Shown: positions 45,620 to 53,549 of the stretch, one piece after another | Layout: every line of letters starts with the position of its first letter | Numbering within the stretch: position 1 is the first letter of the stretch | The notes under the pieces: model-generated | Told to the model about the DNA's origin: nothing | What the model saw: the letters and a program-made list of their open reading frames with translations, nothing else | Database searches by the model: none | Translations under genes and position numbers: made by a program | From: an uncultured Eubacteriales bacterium | Lineage (GTDB): Bacteria > Bacillota > Clostridia > Lachnospirales > Lachnospiraceae | Length of the DNA: 64,000 nt | NCBI GenBank assembly: GCA_900548855.1 | Contig: URMF01000006.1 | Span: 37,774-101,773 of the forward strand | Direction of reading: 5' to 3'

Positions 45620-46525
45620 ATGCCAATCAGAATAGACAATGATTTACCAGTAAAGAAAATTTTAGAGGAAGAGAATATCTTTGTAATGGATGCAGACCGG
45701 GCCATGAGTCAGGATATCCGTCCACTGGAGGTGGTAATTCTCAACTTGATGCCCCTTAAAGAGGATTCGGAGCTTCAGCTTCTCAGAAGTCTTGCAAATA
45801 CGCCGTTACAGGTTAATATTTCCTTTATCCGCACCGGCACCTATGAATCAAAAAATGTGGCAAGAAAGCATCTGGAGCGGTTTTACACTACCTTTGAGGA
45901 GATTAAGCACCGTCGGTTTGACGGCATGATTATCACCGGTGCACCGGTGGAGAAAATGGATTTTGAAGAGGTGGAGTACTGGGATGAGCTTACTAAGATA
46001 ATGGACTGGTCTGAAACGAATGTAACTTCTACCCTTCATATCTGCTGGGGAGCACAGGCGGGTCTTTATTACCGCTACGGTGTTAGAAAATATGATTTGC
46101 CAAAGAAAATTTCCGGTATTTATAAGCATTATACCTTCCACAAGAAGACACCTCTGGTGCGGGGCTTTGATGATTCTTTTCTGGTTCCCCAGTCACGGTA
46201 TACCGGTGTCAGCAGGGAGGATATCCTTGCCAATGATAAGCTGGAAATTGTATCGGAAAGTGATGTAACGGGACCATACCTGATTATTGCAGAGGGAGGA
46301 AAGAATATTTTTGTTACAGGACATCCGGAATATGACACCATGACCTTAGACCAGGAGTATAAGCGGGATGTGGACAAGGGCATCCATCCGGAGATTCCGT
46401 GTAATTATTATCCAGAGGATAATCCGGATAATAAGCCTGTCAAATCCTGGCGTTGTCATGCAAATATGTTATATTTTAACTGGCTGAACTACTACGTATA
46501 TCAGGTAACTCCATATGTGCTGTAG
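45620..46525 (+). CDS. metA: Homoserine O-acyltransferase MetA (probably acetyl-CoA specific)
   Basis: 301 residues from ATG 45620, giving the standard 'MPIRIDNDLPVKKIL' start after AGAGGAA. Catalytic Cys in 'HICWGAQAGLYY', His in 'GHPEYDTMTL'. The residue that sets acyl choice lies in 'TGAPVEKMDFEEVEYW' and is Glu here, which family studies link to acetyl-CoA rather than succinyl-CoA. First committed step of methionine synthesis. No SAM riboswitch or T-box is seen in the 40 nt before it. Repeat copy 3 follows. Confidence 0.94.
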   Translation: MPIRIDNDLPVKKILEEENIFVMDADRAMSQDIRPLEVVILNLMPLKEDSELQLLRSLANTPLQVNISFIRTGTYESKNVARKHLERFYTTFEEIKHRRFDGMIITGAPVEKMDFEEVEYWDELTKIMDWSETNVTSTLHICWGAQAGLYYRYGVRKYDLPKKISGIYKHYTFHKKTPLVRGFDDSFLVPQSRYTGVSREDILANDKLEIVSESDVTGPYLIIAEGGKNIFVTGHPEYDTMTLDQEYKRDVDKGIHPEIPCNYYPEDNPDNKPVKSWRCHANMLYFNWLNYYVYQVTPYVL

Positions 46526-46540
46526 AAATTCTTAGCTGTC

Positions 46541-46581
46541 AAGCATATGAAAAAATGGTCCGCTGGACCATTTTTGAGTAC
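46541..46581 (+). repeat. Interspersed palindromic repeat, copy 3
   Basis: AAGCATATGA, stem AAAAATGGTCC-gct-GGACCATTTTT, then GAGTACAG. The stem is perfect in this copy, and A-run/T-run flanks make it look like a bidirectional terminator after metA. Same orientation as copies at 4793 and 22034. Confidence 0.82.
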
Positions 46582-46602
46582 AGCAGGGACAGTTGTAAAT
46601 TA

Positions 46603-46631
46603 TTGACAAAAATGTATATCAAAATTATAAT
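46603..46631 (+). promoter_or_regulatory. Perfect-consensus sigma-A promoter for the EAL operon
   Basis: TTGACA at 46603-46608, 17-nt spacer, TATAAT at 46626-46631, 69 nt before the start codon. Both hexamers match consensus exactly, so basal expression should be high unless repressed. Confidence 0.88.
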
Positions 46632-46700
46632 AATATATATTTAAATGGAATTTACTGGTAGAAGAGAGAAGTCGTTTGGGGAATATGGGAAGGGTTATAT

Positions 46701-48629
46701 ATGTATTATAATGTGGATTATGAAATTTGTTCTGCCGTTTTTTTGGCCATACTGATTATTCTTTCGATTACCAGAAAACGGCTGGAGGATTTTCAGTCAA
46801 AAATGTTCCGGGTATATCTGACTGCATGTTTTATAAACATATGTCTGGATGTGCTGACCTGCTACACAATTGCATATTATGAAACGCTGCCTGTTTGGCT
46901 GAATTATTTACTGAATACCGTTTTTCTTGTGATGCAGTGTCTGATTCCCACTATGTTTATGCAATATGTCTATTTTAAAGTGCAGCAGATAAAGGGAGGT
47001 CTAAGGCGTCTGTTATGGCTGGCATATCTGCCGGCCTTCTTTGGTGTGGCTTTGGTGCTGTCCAGTGTGGGAACCGGTTTCATCTTCTATTTTGATAAGA
47101 GCGGTTATCATCACGGCATACTGCACAGCTATTTGTATCTAAATGCGGTGCTTTATTCCATTGGAACCATAATCTATGCCGTTCTTTCCAGAAAAATTTT
47201 AAAACGGAAGCAGTGTATGCTTGTATGTGTTATGATTCTTATAGCATTTCTCCCGACAGCAGTTCAGTTTGTTATTCCGAATTATATGCTTTCCGGCGTG
47301 GGAACGGCATTATCGGTATTTATTATGTATCTCACCAGCGAAAACCTGGTGACCTATGTGGATTCTACTACAGGCGCCCTGAATCGTGAGGCGTTTACTT
47401 TTCATATCAGGGAATCAGGGGAAAAAGGGATGCCGGAACAGATTTTTGTTATGGCACTGGACAATTTTAAAATCATAAATGAGATTTACGGCATGGAGGG
47501 TGGAAATGAACTGATGCACATGCTGGTAGCTGCCCTGCAGGAAGAGTATTCGGATTCCAGAGTGTTCCGTTTTGGCGGAGATACCTTTGTTATTGTACTG
47601 GAGGAGAGGACGGAAGGTGCCAAGGAGTTAGACCGTATCCGAAAAATTATAAAAAAATCATTTGTATTTCACGATACAGAGGTAGAGCTTTCCGCCTGTA
47701 TTTGTCTGATACATACCATTCATCATGACAAGGGGGAACTGATTCAGGCGATTGAATATGCAGTTAACCAGGCAAAAGCCAAAGGAAAGGGTCAGTATTT
47801 TGAGGTGGATGAGGCTGCAGTGAGAGAAATTGTCAGGCAGAAGGCGATTGAACAGGCAATGATGGCTTCCATTGAGGCAGGACAGTTTGAGGTACATTAC
47901 CAGCCGATTTACGATACGAAAAGCGGGAAATTTCACTCCATGGAAGCATTGGCAAGGCTGAATGTTCCAGGATATGGTTATGTATCGCCAGAGGAGTTTA
48001 TTCGTATTGCAGAACAGAATGGAACGATAGTTCAGATTGGTATACTGGTGCTTGAGGAGGTATGCCGTTTTATTAAGCAGTACAATCTCAAAAGTAAAGG
48101 AATTGAATTTATAGAGGTAAATCTCTCTGTTGTGCAGTGTATGCAGGATAAAATTTACGATGATATAAAGAGTGTAATGGAGCAATATTGTGTTCCACCG
48201 GAAATGATTAATCTGGAGATTACAGAGAGTGCTGCCGCTTACTCTGAGGAAAGACTGATTCGTAATATGGCAAGGCTTTCTCTTATAGATATTACATTTT
48301 CGCTGGATGACTATGGTTCGGGATATTCCAACATTAATTATCTGGTGGATTTACCTTTTTCCATTGTCAAGATTGATAAATATGTTGTATGGGCAGCCAT
48401 GAAGAAGGTAACGTCACGAATGGTTTTAGAAAATACAATCGCTATGTTTAAGGATATTAATTTAAAGGTTGTGGCGGAAGGAATTGAGGATTCTGAAATG
48501 GCAGATATTATTACAGCTATGGGGGCTGATTATCTGCAGGGGTATTATTTCTCAAAACCAGTACCGAAAGAAGAAGTAATAGAACGTCTGGAGGGAGGAT
48601 ATCTGGATGGATTACCAGGAGAGGAATAG
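46701..48629 (+). CDS. Membrane c-di-GMP phosphodiesterase (degenerate GGDEF plus EAL)
   Basis: 642 residues. About six or seven membrane helices fill residues 8-215. The GGDEF domain (220-370) has 'FGGDTF' at 291-296 in place of GGDEF and is probably not a cyclase; it may bind GTP as an activator. The EAL domain (385-635) keeps the catalytic set: 'MEALARL', 'EVNLSV', 'EITESAA', 'LDDYGSGYS', 'VKIDKY', 'VAEGIED' and 'LQGYYFSKP'. It should hydrolyse c-di-GMP. First gene of a three-gene operon with a solute-binding lipoprotein and a 4HB-HAMP protein, with gaps of 4 and 5 nt. Confidence 0.93.
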   Translation: MYYNVDYEICSAVFLAILIILSITRKRLEDFQSKMFRVYLTACFINICLDVLTCYTIAYYETLPVWLNYLLNTVFLVMQCLIPTMFMQYVYFKVQQIKGGLRRLLWLAYLPAFFGVALVLSSVGTGFIFYFDKSGYHHGILHSYLYLNAVLYSIGTIIYAVLSRKILKRKQCMLVCVMILIAFLPTAVQFVIPNYMLSGVGTALSVFIMYLTSENLVTYVDSTTGALNREAFTFHIRESGEKGMPEQIFVMALDNFKIINEIYGMEGGNELMHMLVAALQEEYSDSRVFRFGGDTFVIVLEERTEGAKELDRIRKIIKKSFVFHDTEVELSACICLIHTIHHDKGELIQAIEYAVNQAKAKGKGQYFEVDEAAVREIVRQKAIEQAMMASIEAGQFEVHYQPIYDTKSGKFHSMEALARLNVPGYGYVSPEEFIRIAEQNGTIVQIGILVLEEVCRFIKQYNLKSKGIEFIEVNLSVVQCMQDKIYDDIKSVMEQYCVPPEMINLEITESAAAYSEERLIRNMARLSLIDITFSLDDYGSGYSNINYLVDLPFSIVKIDKYVVWAAMKKVTSRMVLENTIAMFKDINLKVVAEGIEDSEMADIITAMGADYLQGYYFSKPVPKEEVIERLEGGYLDGLPGEE

Positions 48630-48633
48630 GAAA

Positions 48634-49623
48634 ATGAAACGATTTGTTCTGACAGCGGGCATGCTTGCATGTGCATTGCTAACCGGTTGTGGACAAGGTC
48701 TTGAGACGCAGAACCGGGAGGAACGTTATATCGCAGTTATATGTAAGGGCTCTCAGCACGAATTCTGGAAAACGGTAGAGCAGGGAGCAAGGGATGCCGG
48801 TGAAGAACTGGATATCCGGATAACCTTTGAGGCACCGGAGGATGAATCCCAGATTGATTTACAGATTGATATGGTGGAACAGGCAATTGAAAATCAGGCA
48901 GATGCCATTGTACTGGCGCCCCTGGATACCGAACGGTTGAATCATGTCATTGACAAGGCAGTAAATAAGGGAATACCGGTATTGACCTTTGATTCAGATG
49001 TGTCCACGGAGAGCAGGGTGGCAACCATCGGCACCAATAATCAAAGCGCAGGTGCCATTGCGGCAAGAAACGCAGCCAGTCTTATCAATGGGGAAGGCAA
49101 GGTGGCTATTGTATCTTATGTGGAGGGCGCCCAGACTGCAATTGAAAGAAAAGCAGGCTTTATAAATGAGATAGAAGAAAAATACGGGAACCGGATAGAG
49201 GTTGTGGGTATCTCTTATTGTGAAGGTGACCCGGAGCTTGCCAAAAAACATGCACTGGAGTTTATTGAAAAATATCCTGACTTAAAATGCATATACGGTC
49301 CCAATGAGGGTTGTGCAGTGGGTGTGGCGGCAGCAATCAGGGAGAAGCATTTAGAGAACCGTATATGTGTGATAGGATTTGATTCTTCGGATGACGAGAT
49401 TGCTTATCTGGCAGACGGGGCTATTGACGGTATGGTGGTACAGAATCCTTATAATATGGGATATCTGGGGGTTCGCAACATCAATAAGGTATTGGATGGT
49501 AAGGATGTAGATGAAAAAATTGATACCGGTGCTACATATGTTGACAGGGATAATCTGTACGACGAGGATACCCAGTGGCTTCTTTATCCTTTGGGGAAAG
49601 CTGCAGACAGCGGGGAGGAGTAG
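48634..49623 (+). CDS. Sugar-binding-type lipoprotein (periplasmic-binding protein family 4)
   Basis: 329 residues from ATG 48634 (AGGAATAGG upstream). Signal peptide with lipobox 'LLTGC' (Cys19). The body is a type I periplasmic binding protein: 'YIAVICKGSQHEFWKTVEQG', 'ADAIVLAPLDTERL', 'GIPVLTFDSDV', 'IGTNNQSAGAIAARNA', 'GFDSSDDEIAYLADGAIDG'. Closest in style to ribose and autoinducer-2 binding proteins. No ABC permease or ATPase gene is nearby, so a sensory role with its operon neighbours is more likely than transport. Confidence 0.92.
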   Translation: MKRFVLTAGMLACALLTGCGQGLETQNREERYIAVICKGSQHEFWKTVEQGARDAGEELDIRITFEAPEDESQIDLQIDMVEQAIENQADAIVLAPLDTERLNHVIDKAVNKGIPVLTFDSDVSTESRVATIGTNNQSAGAIAARNAASLINGEGKVAIVSYVEGAQTAIERKAGFINEIEEKYGNRIEVVGISYCEGDPELAKKHALEFIEKYPDLKCIYGPNEGCAVGVAAAIREKHLENRICVIGFDSSDDEIAYLADGAIDGMVVQNPYNMGYLGVRNINKVLDGKDVDEKIDTGATYVDRDNLYDEDTQWLLYPLGKAADSGEE

Positions 49624-49628
49624 GTAGT

Positions 49629-50786
49629 ATGACGGAGAAAAAATCAGGGATGAGTATACAAAAAAAACTTCTGCTAAGCTATTTTTCAATTGTGGCACTG
49701 ATTCTGGTGGTTGGCAGTATTGGCATTTATAATGTCAGGGAAGTGTATTCCAATGGAAATGAAATCTATATTAATAATATGAATTCAGTGGAATATTTAA
49801 AATCCATTAACCAGAATGTAAAGGAGATTGACCAGTGTGTAATCAGTATGATGAGTAATCTGAATCTTAAATACCACACTGCATATGTGGAGCAGATTGC
49901 AAAGCTTCAGGAAAACAACAGAATATTAATGGAGCAGTATTCCCAGTTGGAAATTACGGATTTGGAGAAGCGGAGATATAACCAGTGCAGACTTAGCATT
50001 CTGACCTTTGACAAGCAGATTGACCGTATTGTGGAAAGTATTAATAAGGGGGATACAGAGGGTGCTCTTGGCACCTATGAGCAGGAACTGATGCCTGCAA
50101 AGGCTTGTACCTATGAATTAATAGAAGCGGTGGTGGAGCTTGCCACTGCCAATGCCCAGAGCAAGAATGAAGAGAATAAGCAGATTTATGAAAATTTAAT
50201 TTGGATGACAGGTATGATTATGCTGCTTTCTGTCATTGTGGCGGTTTTTATTACAATCCGCATGAGCAATTATTTTACCAGCAAGCTGACAGCTATCCAG
50301 CGGCTGGCAAAACGTATTTCCGAGTATAATATATCCGATGACATCCAAGGAATGGAAAATGATGAGTTTGGGGAAACTATGGATGCATTAAATGAATCCC
50401 AGTTTATGATGCGTGATTTGATGGAAAAGATTATAGATGAATCAGCAACCATCAGCGATACAGGGGAAGAAGTCTCTCTGGCTATCAGGAAATCCGGTCA
50501 AAGAATCGAAAATATCAATGTAAAGGTATTGCAATCCGGTGAAATGACAGAGCAGATAGATGATGTGGTCAGGCAGATTTTGGAAAACCGTTCGCTGGAT
50601 AAAGATATGGTAGAGCGGTTGAATATGCTGTTAAAAAAATCGGATGAGGCAAGAGAAATCTTAGTGGATGCGAGAGCAGAATTAAGTAGTGTTGCCATGC
50701 ATTTAGAGCAGATTGGAATAACATCCGATTATCAGAATGAGATAGCAAACAGCCACAGGGAACAGGTGAAGAAATTTAAGGTATGA
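49629..50786 (+). CDS. 4-helix-bundle/HAMP membrane protein without a signalling output domain
   Basis: 385 residues from ATG 49629 (GGGGAGGAG upstream). First membrane helix at about 14-34, a four-helix-bundle sensor domain to about 190 ('NMNSVEYLKSINQNVKEID'), second helix about 193-213, HAMP domain ('LTAIQRLAKRISEYNISDDI'), then about 130 residues of helix. The methyl-accepting hairpin expected in a chemoreceptor is missing, and no kinase or cyclase domain is present. It may relay the state of the lipoprotein to the EAL protein by helix contacts. Confidence 0.85.
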   Translation: MTEKKSGMSIQKKLLLSYFSIVALILVVGSIGIYNVREVYSNGNEIYINNMNSVEYLKSINQNVKEIDQCVISMMSNLNLKYHTAYVEQIAKLQENNRILMEQYSQLEITDLEKRRYNQCRLSILTFDKQIDRIVESINKGDTEGALGTYEQELMPAKACTYELIEAVVELATANAQSKNEENKQIYENLIWMTGMIMLLSVIVAVFITIRMSNYFTSKLTAIQRLAKRISEYNISDDIQGMENDEFGETMDALNESQFMMRDLMEKIIDESATISDTGEEVSLAIRKSGQRIENINVKVLQSGEMTEQIDDVVRQILENRSLDKDMVERLNMLLKKSDEAREILVDARAELSSVAMHLEQIGITSDYQNEIANSHREQVKKFKV

Positions 50787-50794
50787 CAGAATTG

Positions 50795-50823
50795 TTGTAA
50801 TAAACGCATACCTGATGTATAAT
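50795..50823 (+). promoter_or_regulatory. Sigma-A type promoter for yqeY
   Basis: TTGTAA at 50795-50800, 17-nt spacer, TATAAT at 50818-50823, 62 nt before the start. Confidence 0.65.
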
Positions 50824-50885
50824 ATGCCTCAAAAATAGAGTTTTACAATTACCTATAAAATCAAAACAGAAAGAGAGGAAAAAAT

Positions 50886-51323
50886 ATGCAGTTAGAAACA
50901 TTACAAAAAGACATGGTAGCAGCTATGAAGGCGAGAGACAAATCCAGAAAGGATTCCATTTCATCTGTGATTTCAGCGGTCAAAAAGGTGGCAATTGATG
51001 AGGGCTGCCGGGATGATATTAAAGAGGAGCTGGTAGACCGTGTGATATTGAAGGAGCTTAAAACCGCCAAGGAACAGCTGGATAGCTGTCCAAAGGACAG
51101 AACGGATTTATTGGAGGAATACCAGGCAAGATATGATGTGATTAAGGAATATGCTCCTGCCATGATGAGCGCTGAAGAGGTAAAGGCTCTTATTTTAGAA
51201 CAGTTTGCCGATGTTGTAGAATCAAAGAACAAAGGTATGATTATGAAGAAGGTTATGCCGGTATTAAAGGGAAAGGCAGAGGGCAAGGTAATCAATGAGG
51301 TTGTCGGGGAGCTTTGTAAATAA
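50886..51323 (+). CDS. yqeY: GatB/YqeY domain protein
   Basis: 145 residues. 'LQKDMVAAMKARDKSRKDSI' and 'GMIMKKVMPVLKGKAEGKVINEVV' are family marks; the C-terminal helical domain matches the tRNA-binding tail of GatB. Role uncertain, possibly tRNA-linked. Its last 32 nt overlap the end of the convergent flippase gene. Confidence 0.92.
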   Translation: MQLETLQKDMVAAMKARDKSRKDSISSVISAVKKVAIDEGCRDDIKEELVDRVILKELKTAKEQLDSCPKDRTDLLEEYQARYDVIKEYAPAMMSAEEVKALILEQFADVVESKNKGMIMKKVMPVLKGKAEGKVINEVVGELCK

Positions 51324-52857
51324 TAATTAAAAATGGCAGGAAGCCGATAATTCCATAGAGCGCAATCACCCCGATGAGCAGGATAACAGCAGGAAAAGCC
51401 TCTGTGAACAGAACGGCTGCTCTCTGATATATCCAAAAAGCGAGGGCTCCAAGGATGGTGAAGACACAGCCCGGCAGGAATATACTTTCCAGAAAATGGA
51501 GCCGGAAGGAAATTACTTTTTCCAGCTTGTGAAGACAGGTTATGGTGAGGAACAGGTAACTGGTAAATAATCCGATTATATAACCGGTGATTCCGATTTC
51601 CGGAACCAGAAATTGAATAAATCCAATTCGTATTATTGTGGCAATGAAGGTCAGAAGCAGGTTATGAGTGGCAAAGCCCAGACCGTTTAAGATGCTTGCC
51701 AGAGTGGTTGCAAGATATATAAATGGACACAGGAAGGAAAGCTGGTATAGATATATACCGGCTTCTTTATTTTGGAAAAAAAGCTGCCCGATGCATGGTC
51801 CGAAAATATAGAAGGTAATGGTAGAGAACATGCCAATCAGCAGGCAGAAATGCAGACTTTTTTCGCATAATTTTGACAAATAGCTCCGATTTAGGGTTGA
51901 ACTTGCGGAGGATACTGCCGGAAGCAGCATGGTTGACAGGGAATTGGTAATGGTGGAGGGGAACATAATAAAAGGAAATGCCATTCCAGAGAAAACCCCG
52001 TAAGTGGCAAGACTTTTGGTGGAATCCTTGTAATAAAGAAGCAGTACAGTGGGTATCATAATTGCCTCTATGCTCTGTAGTACAGTAAGTGCCAGACGGT
52101 TTGTGGTGATAGGCACGGAGTCCTTGAAAAAAAGCCGGAGAATCTGGCGTGGATAAATCGGTTTTCGGCTGGCAGGAAAACTGTTTTTTTTGTTGTGTAG
52201 GATGAGTGCCATGACAGAATACAGAAAAGCGATGATTTCTCCAATGACAATGCCCCATACGGCAAAGGAGGCATCATATTGGTTCCGGATGCAGATGTAA
52301 GTTGCAAGAAGATACAGTCCCAGTACCTTTGCTGTTTGTTCTAAAAAGTCCGATATACCGTGTACGCTGGACCTTTCAAGTCCGAGAAAATAACCGTGAA
52401 TAGAGCCTTTCATTGCCATGAAGGGAATCCCGAAGCAGATAGTTTTTAAACAGCCACTGCATTCTGGGGCATTTAATATGTGGATGCATAACCAGTCTGC
52501 GTTCCGGTACATAATAGTACTGACGATAAGTCCCAGAACAAGGCTGACTACAAAACAGGCTTTAAAAAATGCCTTTGCGGTGTGCATATCCCCTCTGCTT
52601 TTATAGGAAGATACCAGCTTTGTAAGTGCCAGTTCATTTCCGCAGGTGGTTAGGGAAAATGCTACCATATAGAGTGGGAAAATGAGCTGGTATATGCCCA
52701 TTTCCTTCGCACCGATTAAACCGGAGAGGAATATTCTATTATAGAAGCCAATAATCCGGGTGGAAAAACCGGCAATGGTAAGAATCAGGGTGCCTTTGAT
52801 AACAAGATTTTTTGTGAATAATTGCTTTAACCGGGAGAAAAGGGATTTCATATTCAT
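51292..52857 (-). CDS. Polysaccharide flippase of the MATE/MOP superfamily (SpoVB-like)
   Basis: 521 residues with about 14 membrane helices. Start 'FSRLKQLFTKNLVIKGTLIL' and 'TRIIGFYNRIFLSGLIGAKE' followed by 'MGIYQLIFPLYM' are typical of SpoVB and its paralogues. Members flip lipid-linked wall or spore-cortex precursors. ATG 52851 is an equally good start. Monocistronic; ends inside yqeY on the other strand. Confidence 0.9.
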   Translation of the reverse strand: MNMKSLFSRLKQLFTKNLVIKGTLILTIAGFSTRIIGFYNRIFLSGLIGAKEMGIYQLIFPLYMVAFSLTTCGNELALTKLVSSYKSRGDMHTAKAFFKACFVVSLVLGLIVSTIMYRNADWLCIHILNAPECSGCLKTICFGIPFMAMKGSIHGYFLGLERSSVHGISDFLEQTAKVLGLYLLATYICIRNQYDASFAVWGIVIGEIIAFLYSVMALILHNKKNSFPASRKPIYPRQILRLFFKDSVPITTNRLALTVLQSIEAIMIPTVLLLYYKDSTKSLATYGVFSGMAFPFIMFPSTITNSLSTMLLPAVSSASSTLNRSYLSKLCEKSLHFCLLIGMFSTITFYIFGPCIGQLFFQNKEAGIYLYQLSFLCPFIYLATTLASILNGLGFATHNLLLTFIATIIRIGFIQFLVPEIGITGYIIGLFTSYLFLTITCLHKLEKVISFRLHFLESIFLPGCVFTILGALAFWIYQRAAVLFTEAFPAVILLIGVIALYGIIGFLPFLIIIYKAPRQPH

Positions 52858-52998
52858 GTTTCAGCATTCCGTTTTGAATTTATTTCGTATGCTATATATA
52901 TGAGGCTGGGATGGCAGATATTCGCATGAAGGACTTTTAATTGCAGGGAAGACGAATGGTTTTTGGAAAATAATTTGGTGTCCATAGCGGTTACATAC

Positions 52999-53035
52999 TT
53001 GACAGGATAAGGAAACACTGCTATATTATCAGTGT
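52999..53035 (+). promoter_or_regulatory. iscR promoter with an overlapping inverted repeat
   Basis: TTGACA (52999-53004), 17-nt spacer, TATATT (53022-53027). The inverted repeat ACACTG (53015-53020) and CAGTGT (53030-53035) brackets the -10, the place expected for autorepression by an Rrf2 protein. Confidence 0.7.
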
Positions 53036-53073
53036 GATATCCGACTATTTTAGTGGGAATTGAGGTGATGCAT

Positions 53074-53532
53074 ATGAAATTATCCACAAAAGGAAGATAT
53101 GGTCTGCGTGCGATGATTGATTTGGCGGACTTTTCAGAAGAAATGCCCCAGTCCATTGCAAATATTGCAGCCAGACAGTCTATTTCGGATAGTTATTTGG
53201 AACAATTGATGGCAAAGCTTAAGAAGGCTGGCTTGATTACCAGCATCCGCGGTGCCCAGGGCGGTTATGTGCTGGCAAAGGACAGCAGCGAAATAAGTGT
53301 GGGCGACATTTTAAGAGCGCTGGAGGGTGATTTATCACCAGTAAACTGTACAGGGTTAAAAGGTGAGGCCGGATGCTCCAGCAGTAAGAGCTGTGTGACG
53401 AAAAATGTCTGGAAGCGGATTGATGACAGTATTCAGAGTGCGGTGGATTCCATTTACCTGAGGGAACTGGTTGAGGATAACCGGAAAATGCGGCGCAAAT
53501 CAGATTGTTCCGGTGTGAATTGTGATATATAG
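53074..53532 (+). CDS. iscR: Rrf2 family regulator, IscR-like
   Basis: 152 residues from ATG 53074, which follows GAGGTGATG and yields the standard 'MKLSTKGRYGLRAMIDLA'. Winged helix with 'SDSYLEQLMAKLKKAGLI' and three cysteines in the cluster loop ('CTGLKGEAGC', then 'SCVTKNVW'), so a 2Fe-2S cluster is likely. It heads iscS-iscU-mnmA and should adjust their expression to iron-sulfur demand. Confidence 0.94.
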   Translation: MKLSTKGRYGLRAMIDLADFSEEMPQSIANIAARQSISDSYLEQLMAKLKKAGLITSIRGAQGGYVLAKDSSEISVGDILRALEGDLSPVNCTGLKGEAGCSSSKSCVTKNVWKRIDDSIQSAVDSIYLRELVEDNRKMRRKSDCSGVNCDI

Positions 53533-53549
53533 AAAAAGGAGTTGAAACC

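Noticed and set aside
45580..45620. SAM riboswitch or T-box before metA
   Set aside because: Only 40 nt separate ligA and metA and no such structure fits there.
48994..49251. Long open frames on the strand opposite to clear genes, here opposite the lipoprotein
   Set aside because: They lack ribosome binding sites and recognisable domains, and lie opposite a gene with full family similarity.
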